Source of the DNA: DRVV01 sp964487415
Lineage (GTDB): Archaea > Thermoproteota > Bathyarchaeia > Bathyarchaeales > Bathycorpusculaceae
Length of the DNA: 64,000 nucleotides
Direction: 5' to 3'
Assembly (NCBI GenBank): GCA_964487415.1
Contig: CAZAPQ010000017.1
Coordinates: 3,173 to 67,172, forward strand
The notes beneath the pieces are model-generated. The model was not told where the DNA came from and ran no database searches. It saw nothing but the letters and a program-made list of their open reading frames with translations. The translations under genes were made by a program, and so were the position numbers. Shown one piece after another: positions 51,076 to 59,081 of the stretch. Within the stretch, counting starts at the first letter, position 1. The number at the start of each line of letters is the position of its first letter.

Positions 51076-52258
51076 TTTCCTCCTTCTCCAGGATCACATC
51101 AAGAATGGAGATCACCTTATCTATGTGCTCTTTTTCAATCACTAGTGGTGGCAAGAACCTGAGAACATTTTTTCCAGCGTCGAGGATTATTACACCGTTT
51201 TCGAGCGCCCTCGTAAGGACGGATAGGACATCGAACCGAAGTTCAACTCCAAGCATAAGGCCTAAACCGCGAACTTCGCGGATTATCCAATGCCTAGAAT
51301 GGAGATTCTCAAGTTTTTCCTTGAAGTATTTTCCTAGGACGGCAGCTCTTTCAGGCAGATTTTCTTCAATAAGCACGTCAATTGCAGCAGAAGCGGCAGC
51401 ACACACAACAGGGTTACCGCCAAAAGTAGTGGTGTGTTCCCCAACTTTTAATGAGGCCATAACATTCTCTTTGGCTAAAGTTACTCCAAGGGGAAGCCCG
51501 CCAGCTACAGATTTAGCAAGACATAAAATGTCGGGGGTTAATCCCCAATGTTCACAGGCAAAAATTCTTCCTGTTCTGCCAAAACCAGTTTGCACCTCAT
51601 CAAAAATAAGCAGAATACCCTTTTCCTCGCATATTTCCCTCAAACCCTCCAAGAATCCGGGTGGAGGAAACCTGACCCCACCTTCGCCTCTTATAGGCTC
51701 CACTATGATGGCAGCTGTCCTATCGGAAATAGCCTCCCTGACTTTTTCAAGGTTGTCCGGCGGGGCATGCTTAAACTCTGGAACAAGAGGCTTAAATGGA
51801 TCACGATACTTCCGATCCCATGTAGCAGATAGGGCGCCCATAGTCTTTCCATGAAAGGCACCTATCATGGCAATTATCTCTGGTTTTCCTGTGTATTTTC
51901 TAGCCAATTTTAGGGCACATTCCACAGCTTCGGCTCCGCTGTTCGAAAGAAAAACTTTATTCAATCCTTTCGGTGCAATTTGCATAATTTTCTCCAAAAG
52001 TGTTGATCGAGCATCATTATAGAGGGAGCCGTGACATGAGATGAGCCGTTCAGCTTGTCTCTTTATGGCCTCAACAACTTTTGGATGACAGTGACCGACA
52101 ATACATGTTCCATAACTTCCACCACAGTCAATGTACTCTTTACCGTTTATGTCCCAGACGAGCGCACCCTTTCCTTTAACGACGACTATGGGACGCTTAG
52201 CGTAAACATTGGCCATTAGCCTATCTTCAATTTCCATTATTTCCTTCTCATTCACCAA
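51035..52258 (-). CDS. lysJ: [LysW]-aminoadipate/glutamate semialdehyde aminotransferase (ArgD/LysJ-like)
   Basis: This class III PLP aminotransferase (407 aa) acts on LysW-bound semialdehyde. Visible are NSGAEAVECALKLARK, IIVEPIRGEGG, FDEVQTGFGRTG and the PLP lysine in LCLAKSVAGGLPLG. It overlaps lysZ by 11 bases. Acetylornithine aminotransferases are close relatives, but the LysW context makes the carrier-bound substrate more likely. Confidence 0.88.
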   Translation of the reverse strand: MVNEKEIMEIEDRLMANVYAKRPIVVVKGKGALVWDINGKEYIDCGGSYGTCIVGHCHPKVVEAIKRQAERLISCHGSLYNDARSTLLEKIMQIAPKGLNKVFLSNSGAEAVECALKLARKYTGKPEIIAMIGAFHGKTMGALSATWDRKYRDPFKPLVPEFKHAPPDNLEKVREAISDRTAAIIVEPIRGEGGVRFPPPGFLEGLREICEEKGILLIFDEVQTGFGRTGRIFACEHWGLTPDILCLAKSVAGGLPLGVTLAKENVMASLKVGEHTTTFGGNPVVCAAASAAIDVLIEENLPERAAVLGKYFKEKLENLHSRHWIIREVRGLGLMLGVELRFDVLSVLTRALENGVIILDAGKNVLRFLPPLVIEKEHIDKVISILDVILEKEENERIRGSPPNQNA

Positions 52259-53066
52259 ATATTACCGTCCCACACTCATGCCTTATAGCCGAGGACACAG
52301 GGGACCTTATTAGCCCAGAGGAGACTATGGCCTCGGGAACTCCCATTTTAATGGCTTCCATTGCCGCGTAAACTTTGGTAATCATGCCTGGACCAATTTT
52401 TTGGAGATTCTTTTCAACTTCTGAAACCGGCATCTTTGGCACAACCTTGCCTTCCAGCATTAGGCCTTCAACATCTGTCAGGAGCACTAGCTTATCCGCT
52501 TTAAGGAAGCCCGCCACGTAAGCAGCCGCCCGATCTGCATCAACGTTAAGCGGCTCGAATTCCTCGCCAAGGGCAACAGGAGCTATGACTGGCACATACT
52601 TATTCTCTAATAAAAGTTTAATAACGTGCGGATTAACTTGGTCTATCTTCCCGGTGTATCCGCCATCAATGACCCTTTTTCGACCCTTTTCGTCAATTAT
52701 GACTATCTTCTTTTTCCGATTTGCCCGTATAATTGAGCCATCTAAACCTGAAAGCCCAACAGCGGGAACTCCGCAACTTTGGAGGGCTAAGACCACCCGT
52801 TTATTAATCTTCCCAGCGAGGACCATCATGAAAATTTCGACAGTTTCCCTGTCGGTATATCTACTTCGGAATCCCTCAGGCGATATTACAAACATTTGCT
52901 CCTTTCCAAGCTTAGTGGCTATTTCTGTAACTTCGTCGCCCCCACCATGAACAAGGACTAGGCTGTTTTCTAGAGCAAGATTCTTTATGTCCTGGGCAAG
53001 ATCCGAGGCTGTTATATCTTTTGCTATGTCGCCTCCAATCTTAACTACAATTAACATTTCCATCAC
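52248..53066 (-). CDS. lysZ: [LysW]-glutamate/aminoadipate kinase (ArgB/LysZ-like)
   Basis: This amino-acid kinase (272 aa) phosphorylates the carrier-bound acid. VVKIGGDIAKD and LVHGGGDEVTEIATKLG at the N-terminus, LSGLDGS and the nucleotide loop LLTDVEGLM are visible. It overlaps lysY by four bases (ATGA). Length and motifs match N-acetylglutamate kinase-like LysZ. Confidence 0.9.
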   Translation of the reverse strand: MMEMLIVVKIGGDIAKDITASDLAQDIKNLALENSLVLVHGGGDEVTEIATKLGKEQMFVISPEGFRSRYTDRETVEIFMMVLAGKINKRVVLALQSCGVPAVGLSGLDGSIIRANRKKKIVIIDEKGRKRVIDGGYTGKIDQVNPHVIKLLLENKYVPVIAPVALGEEFEPLNVDADRAAAYVAGFLKADKLVLLTDVEGLMLEGKVVPKMPVSEVEKNLQKIGPGMITKVYAAMEAIKMGVPEAIVSSGLIRSPVSSAIRHECGTVIFGE

Positions 53067-54115
53067 ATCGGATGAAATCCTGGGCTTTCTAGTCCGGTTT
53101 TTTCATCAATTCCTAACATTATGTTAAGGCATTGAACCCCTTGACCCGCAGCGCCTTTCATCAAATTATCTATAGCGGAGAATATGACAAGTCTTCTGGT
53201 TCTGGGATCAATCTCGAAGCCAATGTCGCAGAAATTCGTTCCTATAACAACTTTGGGATCCGGCAGTTGATATAACCCCTTGCGATACTTCACAATCCGT
53301 ATGAACGGTTCCTTCTCATAAAGCGAACGATACATTTTCCAAACCTCGCTGAGGGCCACATCTCTATTTAGGAAAACATGGATTGAAGCCAGGATGCCCC
53401 GAACCATGTTGACAGCATGGGGCGTAAATGCCACGGTTAAGGGATCCCCTGAAAGCAGGCTTAGCTCTTGCTCAACCTCCGCAATATGCCTGTGGTTTAC
53501 GACGTTGTACGGGCGGACTCCTCCGAAGCGTTCCGGATGGTGTGACGCTAAAGATGGCCGAACCCCCGCTCCTGAGGATCCGATTTTCACATCGGCAACT
53601 ATTCGCCCCTTTTCTATGACACCCGCCTTAACTACAGGGGCTAAGCCTAAAATCACGGCTGTCGACATACAGCCTGGACACGCCACCAGTTTCGCATTTT
53701 TAATTTCTTCCCTATGTAATTCCGCGAGGCCGTAGACTGCCTCCTTTAGAAGCGCTGGATTGGGGTGCTTCCAGCCATACCACTTGTCGTAATTCTCGGG
53801 GTTTTTCAGTCTAAAATCCGCGCTCATGTCAATTACCTTCAATCCAGCCTCAAGAATTTTTGGAACCAAGGTTACAGCACTGCCATGGGGTGTCGCTGTG
53901 AATACTATGTCGCAGTTTTTCACAATTTCCTGGAGGTTCATGGGTGAAAATTTTAGCTGCGTTAATCCACGCAGATTTGGGTGAACTGTGAAAATGTACT
54001 CCCCAGCATACTTATCTGATGTTGCTATTGTGACTTCTACCTTTGGATGGAAGATCAGTAGTCGCAGCAATTCCCCGCCAACATATCCTGAACCGCCAAT
54101 TATTCCAACTCTCAA
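53063..54115 (-). CDS. lysY: [LysW]-glutamyl/aminoadipyl phosphate reductase (ArgC/LysY-like)
   Basis: LysY/ArgC reduces the carrier-bound acyl phosphate with NADPH. GGSGYVGGELLRLL (9-22) is the dinucleotide motif, and the catalytic cysteine lies in ACPGCMSTA. GSSGAGVRPSLASHHPERFG and TPHAVNMVRGI are ArgC-like. It has 350 aa and follows lysX by 12 bases. Confidence 0.92.
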   Translation of the reverse strand: MRVGIIGGSGYVGGELLRLLIFHPKVEVTIATSDKYAGEYIFTVHPNLRGLTQLKFSPMNLQEIVKNCDIVFTATPHGSAVTLVPKILEAGLKVIDMSADFRLKNPENYDKWYGWKHPNPALLKEAVYGLAELHREEIKNAKLVACPGCMSTAVILGLAPVVKAGVIEKGRIVADVKIGSSGAGVRPSLASHHPERFGGVRPYNVVNHRHIAEVEQELSLLSGDPLTVAFTPHAVNMVRGILASIHVFLNRDVALSEVWKMYRSLYEKEPFIRIVKYRKGLYQLPDPKVVIGTNFCDIGFEIDPRTRRLVIFSAIDNLMKGAAGQGVQCLNIMLGIDEKTGLESPGFHPM

Positions 54116-54127
54116 TAGCCCAGCCTC

Positions 54128-55306
54128 CTAGTCTATCATACTTCTAGCGCATGCAAGCAAGTATTCTGCCAAATTAGCCCCTATAGCGAGTCTGGTTTGC
54201 TCCCAAAACTCGGGGCATGAATTTGCCTCATGAAACAGCACATTATCCTTATTCATTTCTACACTCTCATTAATTATTCTCCTTACATTCTCGTACGCTT
54301 GGATGCTCCTATACCTTTGAAAGGATTCCTCAAGTTTTTTGTTCCAACTGGCGAAGTCCTTCTTTTTGGATGCGTCGGCTTTTACAGCTTTAACTTCCCT
54401 AAAAGCCCTTGCAAGTTTTTTCAACTCGCCAACTACATAATTGTCATCTGCGTTTTTGTTGTCATAAACTGGGATCATAGCATCGAGAGCCAACATCCAA
54501 GCTTCACAATTTCCTGCAATAATCATACCACATTTTGAGGCTAAATCTCTAGCAGCAACGGGCAGGTCCACGTCGAGGACAAAATTTCCAAGGGCTGTGT
54601 TCGTTCTGAAATCTTTGAATCCAGCCCTAGCCATAGCTTTTGGATGGCAGTAAGGCTCTTTTCCCTTTTCCTTGACAACAATTATTCTTAGGTCGTAGAA
54701 CCATTTTGGAATAAACTCCTGAGCTAAGATGCCGACAGGGTTTATTATAGAAGGCCTTGTTTTTCTAAGTATTTTCAAAAGTTCTGCCCTATTTTTGGCG
54801 AGTACAACCCCACGGCCATGAGTGCCCGCATCAGGCTTGACAACAACCATGCCTTTGCCTAATCCTTGTAGCACCAAGTCCGCTATTTCTTCTTCATTAC
54901 TTATTCTATTTCCGTCCTTTGTCTTTTCTTGTGCATCGCATGGAACAAAGACTGTTTTGGGCGTCTTAACACCATTTCCACTTAAATGTAGAAGCGTTCT
55001 GAATTTGCTAAAGCACAGGAACTCCACGGATAGCGGGTTTATCGCAATTTTCCCTATAGCATCCAAAAAAGTGGCAGCCATCATCCTACGATTCTTACTT
55101 TGAACTCTGTTCAAGACAACTTTTACATTTTGTAAAACCTTAGTATGGTCCATTCCTTTACTTTTCAAACCATATCCACATGAGTCTATGCTTATTGAAA
55201 TTTTACGAAAGGGAATATATGTTAAATCCACGCCCAGCCTCTGAGCGGTTAGCTTAATGCCCATCTCATCCGTTTCTAAGTAATCGCATAAAAGACCAAT
55301 ACTCAT
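54128..55306 (-). CDS. lysX: RimK-type ATP-grasp, LysW ligase (LysX/ArgX-like) with insertion
   Basis: LysX or ArgX attaches glutamate or aminoadipate to the C-terminal glutamate of LysW. The N-terminal pre-ATP-grasp region and the ATP-grasp core (KPDAGTHGRGV, AQEFIPKWFYDLRIIVV, and FHEANSCPEFWEQT near the C-terminus) fit the family. At 392 aa it is about 100 residues longer than the forms of about 280 aa I know. The extra part is a charged, helix-like stretch between the second lobe and the metal-binding EANSCPEF motif (about residues 265-355). The gene lies 67 bases after lysW in the operon. Confidence 0.8.
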   Translation of the reverse strand: MSIGLLCDYLETDEMGIKLTAQRLGVDLTYIPFRKISISIDSCGYGLKSKGMDHTKVLQNVKVVLNRVQSKNRRMMAATFLDAIGKIAINPLSVEFLCFSKFRTLLHLSGNGVKTPKTVFVPCDAQEKTKDGNRISNEEEIADLVLQGLGKGMVVVKPDAGTHGRGVVLAKNRAELLKILRKTRPSIINPVGILAQEFIPKWFYDLRIIVVKEKGKEPYCHPKAMARAGFKDFRTNTALGNFVLDVDLPVAARDLASKCGMIIAGNCEAWMLALDAMIPVYDNKNADDNYVVGELKKLARAFREVKAVKADASKKKDFASWNKKLEESFQRYRSIQAYENVRRIINESVEMNKDNVLFHEANSCPEFWEQTRLAIGANLAEYLLACARSMID

Positions 55307-55373
55307 TTTTCAACCTTCTAAGGTTAAGCTAAAGGACAATTTGGGAAAATAGGAGGGTGAATAGGGGTTGGGG

Positions 55374-55556
55374 TTACTCGCCCCAATCCTCACCCTCAAT
55401 TATAAGTTCTCTAACTTCTACAGAATCTCCGTTTACTTCGACTACTTCAAGTTCCAGACCGCAGCAGGGGCAACTTAAGACTTCCCCGCGCAGAACCTCG
55501 TCTGAAACATCCAGCTCTGAATCGCAGTCGGGACATTTCGCTGTTTTCATTTTCAT
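55374..55556 (-). CDS. lysW: amino-group carrier protein LysW
   Basis: LysW carries the growing arginine or lysine precursor on its C-terminal glutamate. The 60-aa protein has a four-cysteine zinc ribbon (CPDC ... CPCC) and the diagnostic acidic end EDWGE. ATG 55556 has AAGGTGA just upstream; an open frame from GTG 55595 would cover the TATA box and is rejected. It is the first gene of the minus-strand lysW-X-Y-Z-J-K operon. Confidence 0.95.
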   Translation of the reverse strand: MKMKTAKCPDCDSELDVSDEVLRGEVLSCPCCGLELEVVEVNGDSVEVRELIIEGEDWGE

Positions 55557-55594
55557 ATTCACCTTAAATTGGGGTCTTGTTAGCGACAAGCTCA

Positions 55595-55654
55595 CTTTTA
55601 ACCTTTACGGCGTAACTGTTACAAAGAGAAACTTTTCATGTTCCAAATGGTACA
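55595..55654 (-). promoter_or_regulatory. lysW promoter with bipartite operator
   Basis: On the minus strand TTAAAAG (55601-55595) is the TATA box, predicting RNA start near 55572 and a 16-base leader. TGTTACA (55617-55623) and the dyad TGTTCCAAATGGTACA (55639-55654) lie upstream. The dyad has the perfect frame TGT-n-CCA-nn-TGG-n-ACA. Its layout relative to the TATA box equals that of argG, which points to one regulator. Confidence 0.7.
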
Positions 55655-55691
55655 TTAATATGGAGACGAGGAAATTCATGGGAAGACACGC

Positions 55692-55701
55692 TTATATATA
55701 A
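55692..55701 (+). promoter_or_regulatory. TATA box of the second LeuCD-like pair
   Basis: TTATATATAA predicts RNA start near 55723, leaving a leader of about 38 bases before ATG 55761. It is divergent from lysW. The lysW operator dyad lies about 38 bases upstream of this box, so the two promoters could share control. Confidence 0.6.
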
Positions 55702-55760
55702 GGGCGGGGCGTGTTTTACCCTAATCTTCATTCAATAAAGTGCATAGAAGTGAATGGGGG

Positions 55761-56972
55761 ATGGCCACAGCAGCCGAGAAAATGCTCGCCAAGGCCTCGG
55801 ATACCAAGCGTGTTGATCCCGGCGAATTTGTAGTGGCGAACGTTGACTTCGTGTTTGCCCATGATGGAACAGCCCCGCTGATGATAGATGTTATCAATGA
55901 GTTTCAGGTAAAAACGCTTAAACTCGCCAGTAAAAGTGCCCTTTTTATTGACCATGCAGCACCAAGCCCCTCCGTGCAGTCTTCAATTTTACACAAGAAA
56001 ATGCGGGAATTTGCAGCAAAACATGGCATTAGGCTTTTTGAAGCTGGAGAGGGCATCTGTCACCAAGTGGTTATGGATCATGGATTCGCCAAGCCTGGCA
56101 ATATTGTCGTCGGCGCAGACTCGCATACAACTATTCACGGGGCAGTAGGCGCATTTGCCGTTGGCGTCGGAAGCACGGACGCAGCTTTCGCCCTAGCATC
56201 TGGGAAACTCTGGTTCAAGGTGCCGGAAAGCATTAAGATAACCTTAAAAGGCAAGCTCGCCCCGGGAGTGCTGTCAAAGGATATAGCTTTAGCCTTGCTC
56301 AAAGAATTGGGCACGGATGGAGCCAACTATATGGCCATTGAATATCATGATGAACTCTCGCCTAAACTCTCTACTTCTTCAAGGGCCACCATCTCCAACC
56401 TCTCCGCCGAAATGGGGGCCAAGGCGGGCGTCTTCCCAGCAGAACCATTCATCCCCGACAATGACGCAAATTACATTAAAGAAATCGATTTGGACTGCAG
56501 CATCCTTGAACCCCTAATAGCGAAGCCGCCATTACCCTCTAACGTTGTACCTGTCTCAGAGCTTGAGGACATGGAAGTGGATGAGGTGTTCATAGGAAGT
56601 TGCACCAACGGCAGGTTAGAAGATTTAGAGATTGCAGCTAGAATATTGAAGGGAAAACATGTGAAAGAAGATGTGCGCTGCATTGTGATACCTGCCTCCA
56701 AAAATGTCTACATAAGGGCTTTAGAAAAGGGAATAATAGAAACTTTAGCAAAAGCGGGTTGCACGATAGGGCCGCCTACATGCGGACCATGTGTAGGCGC
56801 CCATATGGGACTCCTAGGCCCAGAAGAGGTGGCTGTTTCAACAGCCAACAGAAACTTTACAGGGCGAATGGGCGATCCGACCGCCAAGATATTTTTAGCC
56901 AGCCCGGCGACGGCTGCTGCCACCGCCTTAGAGGGGCGTATTGCTGACCCTAGAAGGTATATGGAGGGATGA
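55761..56972 (+). CDS. aconitase-family dehydratase large subunit (LeuC/homoaconitase-like, second copy)
   Basis: This large subunit (403 aa) holds the [4Fe-4S] cysteines in GSCTNGR and PPTCGPCVGAH, with GADSHTTIHGAVGAFAVG typical of LeuC/homoaconitase. ATG 55761 gives MATAAEKMLAKASD; a GTG at 55740 is less likely. It is clearly distinct from leuC at 19347-20606 and sits beside the LysW operon. It may therefore be a homoaconitase (LysT), a methylthioalkyl- or citramalate-type enzyme, or a second isopropylmalate dehydratase. The sequence alone does not decide. Confidence 0.82.
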   Translation: MATAAEKMLAKASDTKRVDPGEFVVANVDFVFAHDGTAPLMIDVINEFQVKTLKLASKSALFIDHAAPSPSVQSSILHKKMREFAAKHGIRLFEAGEGICHQVVMDHGFAKPGNIVVGADSHTTIHGAVGAFAVGVGSTDAAFALASGKLWFKVPESIKITLKGKLAPGVLSKDIALALLKELGTDGANYMAIEYHDELSPKLSTSSRATISNLSAEMGAKAGVFPAEPFIPDNDANYIKEIDLDCSILEPLIAKPPLPSNVVPVSELEDMEVDEVFIGSCTNGRLEDLEIAARILKGKHVKEDVRCIVIPASKNVYIRALEKGIIETLAKAGCTIGPPTCGPCVGAHMGLLGPEEVAVSTANRNFTGRMGDPTAKIFLASPATAAATALEGRIADPRRYMEG

Positions 56973-56976
56973 GCAC

Positions 56977-57474
56977 TTGAGGGGAAAAGCCATCAAGCTT
57001 GGGGATGACATAAACACGGATCTTGTAATAGCGGGAAGATACAAGTTCCGCTCCGTAACTATTGAGGATATGGCAAAACATATTTTCGAGGATCTAGATC
57101 CAACACTGGCCGCCAGAATTAAACCAGGCGACATAATTGTTGCAGGCAAAAACTTTGGATGCGGGTCTAGCAGAGAGCAGGCTCCAAGGGTAATGGTTAC
57201 TGCAGGCATATCCGCTGTTATAGCCAAGTCCTTTGCCAGGATCTTCTTCAGAAACTCAATAAATGTGGGCCTACCAGCAATAGCTGTTGATCCAACATTC
57301 ATAGACTCAACATCGGACGGCGACGTTCTGGAAATAAACCTTAAGGAAAGCACCGTAAAAAACGTTACAAAAGGATTAGTAATGAATTTTAAACCCTTCC
57401 CACCCCAGCTTAGGGAAATAATAGAGGCCGGAGGACTAGTGCCCTACGTAAAAAAGAAGGGCATACTCCTATAA
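56977..57474 (+). CDS. aconitase-family dehydratase small subunit (LeuD/homoaconitase-like, second copy)
   Basis: This small subunit (165 aa) has GKNFGCGSSREQAP and SINVGLPAI. The substrate loop after DTDLVIAG reads RYKFRSV, with an arginine where leuD in this window has the YLVLL loop. An arginine there is the feature I associate with homoaconitases, but one residue is not proof. TTG 56977 follows GGAGGGATG; the frame from 56941 overlaps the large subunit. It pairs with the preceding gene. Confidence 0.82.
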   Translation: MRGKAIKLGDDINTDLVIAGRYKFRSVTIEDMAKHIFEDLDPTLAARIKPGDIIVAGKNFGCGSSREQAPRVMVTAGISAVIAKSFARIFFRNSINVGLPAIAVDPTFIDSTSDGDVLEINLKESTVKNVTKGLVMNFKPFPPQLREIIEAGGLVPYVKKKGILL

Positions 57475-57630
57475 AAACGGCTGAATGATAAAAGAATACT
57501 AGGGGGAGCACCCCGGCTCTCTGTGTCTATATTTATCCTCCTTAAGCAACCTATGCTATGTCATCTTCGAAGTTGAAATCTGACAAAAAGACATTTTATA
57601 ACAAATAACATTCATCCTTCCAAAATATCA

Positions 57631-57638
57631 TTTTTATA
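57631..57638 (+). promoter_or_regulatory. TATA box before the 92-aa protein
   Basis: TTTTTATA predicts RNA start near 57660, with a strong duplicated SD (AAAGGAGAAAGGAGAA) before ATG 57678. The region 57475-57630 holds no gene I can recognise; it is AT-rich with no long repeat. Confidence 0.5.
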
Positions 57639-57677
57639 CGTTATAGCGTCTTTCGCTAACGAAAGGAGAAAGGAGAA

Positions 57678-57956
57678 ATGGAAAGCAGCACCCTCAAAGT
57701 ATTGCTTATCATCACAGCCCTAACGGCAGACTCGATTATGCTCTACAACAACATACAAACATCCATGGAGAAGCTAAATCAGCAATTCAACAACATCATG
57801 ACACAAACAATAGGCTTCTTAGATAACGCATGGGAAACAGCCAAAAAATTCCAAGACCCAAACTACAATTATAACGCATCAGAGCTAGGAAACTTTACAA
57901 TACCAGAACTACACGTAATAAACCCCACTGAAACAAATTCCACAGGCAACCCATAG
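57678..57956 (+). CDS. small membrane-anchored protein, unknown
   Basis: I do not recognise this 92-aa protein. Residues 6-22 are hydrophobic (LKVLLIITALTADSIML), fitting an uncleaved anchor or signal. Residues 25-55 are amphipathic with a coiled-coil tendency (KLNQQFNNIMTQTIGFLDN). The C-terminal part is Asn-rich with three N-x-S/T sequons (NAS, NFT, NST), suggesting an extracellular, possibly N-glycosylated tail. The strong SD and TATA box argue that it is real. Confidence 0.6.
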   Translation: MESSTLKVLLIITALTADSIMLYNNIQTSMEKLNQQFNNIMTQTIGFLDNAWETAKKFQDPNYNYNASELGNFTIPELHVINPTETNSTGNP

Positions 57957-57972
57957 AATCAAAATAAGACAC

Positions 57973-58443
57973 ATGCTGGGGAATAGGTTTACATATCGGT
58001 TCAAATTCAATTTATGTATGCTTGATGTGATAACACTCAACACATGCAAAATATTTCTTGTTCTTTCAGTGGTCTATCCTGTTTATAAGATTCTAAACAA
58101 AAGAAAATTGCGAGAAGGATCCAACTCCTATAGCACTACAAAACGAGTTTTATATCAACTACACGTTAATGGTTCCAAAGTGGCAGTGATATTTGGATTC
58201 ATACACGGGATAATAATATCTCAAATAGACCAGATATATACGATTACAGGATGGCTTTTCGGGATCTTGATGGTCATTCAAATGGGGCTAGGAACCTTTC
58301 TCAGCATCAAAACCAAATCTAAACCCATGAACAGGGAAGATAATGTTAAATGGAGAAAGATACGAATAATTAAATGGATTTTGACAATGCTGGTTTTTCT
58401 AGCTCTTGCCTTGCATTATCTATTATCTGACTGGTTATTATAA
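57973..58443 (+). CDS. small multi-pass membrane protein, unknown
   Basis: Not recognised. The frame gives 156 aa, or 141 aa from ATG 58018 (MLDVITLNTCK). Four hydrophobic segments are visible, at about 22-40, 70-88, 92-113 and 130-152. Histidines in or near them (QLHVNG, GFIHGII, LALHYLL) could ligate heme, as in small cytochrome b-like or ferric-reductase-like membrane proteins; that is speculation. It lies 16 bases after the 92-aa protein and may be cotranscribed. Confidence 0.5.
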   Translation: MLGNRFTYRFKFNLCMLDVITLNTCKIFLVLSVVYPVYKILNKRKLREGSNSYSTTKRVLYQLHVNGSKVAVIFGFIHGIIISQIDQIYTITGWLFGILMVIQMGLGTFLSIKTKSKPMNREDNVKWRKIRIIKWILTMLVFLALALHYLLSDWLL

Positions 58444-58490
58444 CTGGAATTGTGCGCAATTAATGATTTAAACATCCTCCTAGAGTTTGG

Positions 58491-58507
58491 CGCCGGGGAG
58501 GGGATTT
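58491..58507 (+). repeat. attachment-site-like copy of the tRNA-Ser 3' end
   Basis: CGCCGGGGAGGGGATTT, identical over 17 bases to 59541-59557. Identity stops at exactly those limits: the flanking bases differ on both sides. It sits just downstream of the PIN toxin stop on the minus strand. Confidence 0.75.
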
Positions 58508-58531
58508 CAGCACCAATTTACCAGTAAAAGA

Positions 58532-59065
58532 TTATATACATTTATCTGGGAATCTTTCTATTTCTCTAAGCATCCTCGCCAACAACTTTGGTTCAATCCT
58601 AAAGCCTTTGCTTACAAGCGTCAACAATATTTCTTTTGCTTCAGCCTTGCCCAGTAATTTTTCCCTTAAGGCTCTCATTATTACGTAAAATGTCCCTTTG
58701 ACTTTTAGACCCAATGTTTCAGCGAATGCTCTCCCACTAGATTCATCCATCAATAGCAGCGTGCCAATTTTACGTGCCAGCAGTATCGCTTGCGCCTCTC
58801 CTAAATGAATTTCAAAGGCATGTTCCATCATTTTTTCACAGAGCTTAATCTCGTTTTCATTTAGTTTTACGATCTTCATCCAGCCTTGTTCGATACATTC
58901 TTTTATTGCAAGCGCGTCGCTAAATCCTTCTTTCAAGCCCATCTCAACAGCTTCTCTGTAAACCTCTTCTGGAATAATTACCTCGCCGAAAAGTTTTTTG
59001 AGCAACATTATTCTGCCTATTTTTGAGAGCCATATCAGCGGGCTTGTGTTGGAGACTATAGGCAA
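58532..59065 (-). CDS. DUF3368/PIN-domain toxin
   Basis: This 177-aa protein opens with IVSNTSPLIWLSKIG, the DUF3368 form of the PIN nuclease fold. Later acidic residues (HLGEAQAILLAR; LLMDESSGRAFAE) complete the expected metal site. Such proteins are the RNase toxins of VapBC-like modules. It lies 16 bases downstream of its antitoxin within the tRNA-linked island. Confidence 0.82.
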   Translation of the reverse strand: MPIVSNTSPLIWLSKIGRIMLLKKLFGEVIIPEEVYREAVEMGLKEGFSDALAIKECIEQGWMKIVKLNENEIKLCEKMMEHAFEIHLGEAQAILLARKIGTLLLMDESSGRAFAETLGLKVKGTFYVIMRALREKLLGKAEAKEILLTLVSKGFRIEPKLLARMLREIERFPDKCI

Positions 59066-59081
59066 GGGGGCTTTTCCTCGC

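Noticed and set aside
55557..55595. A longer LysW starting with GTG 55595
   Set aside because: The extension covers the TATA box and the predicted RNA start, and ATG 55556 has a good SD (AAGGTGA).
57650..57665. Hairpin CTTTCG-ctaa-CGAAAG before the 92-aa protein as an RNA control element
   Set aside because: The TATA at 57631-57638 predicts RNA start near 57660, so the 5' arm would not be in the RNA.
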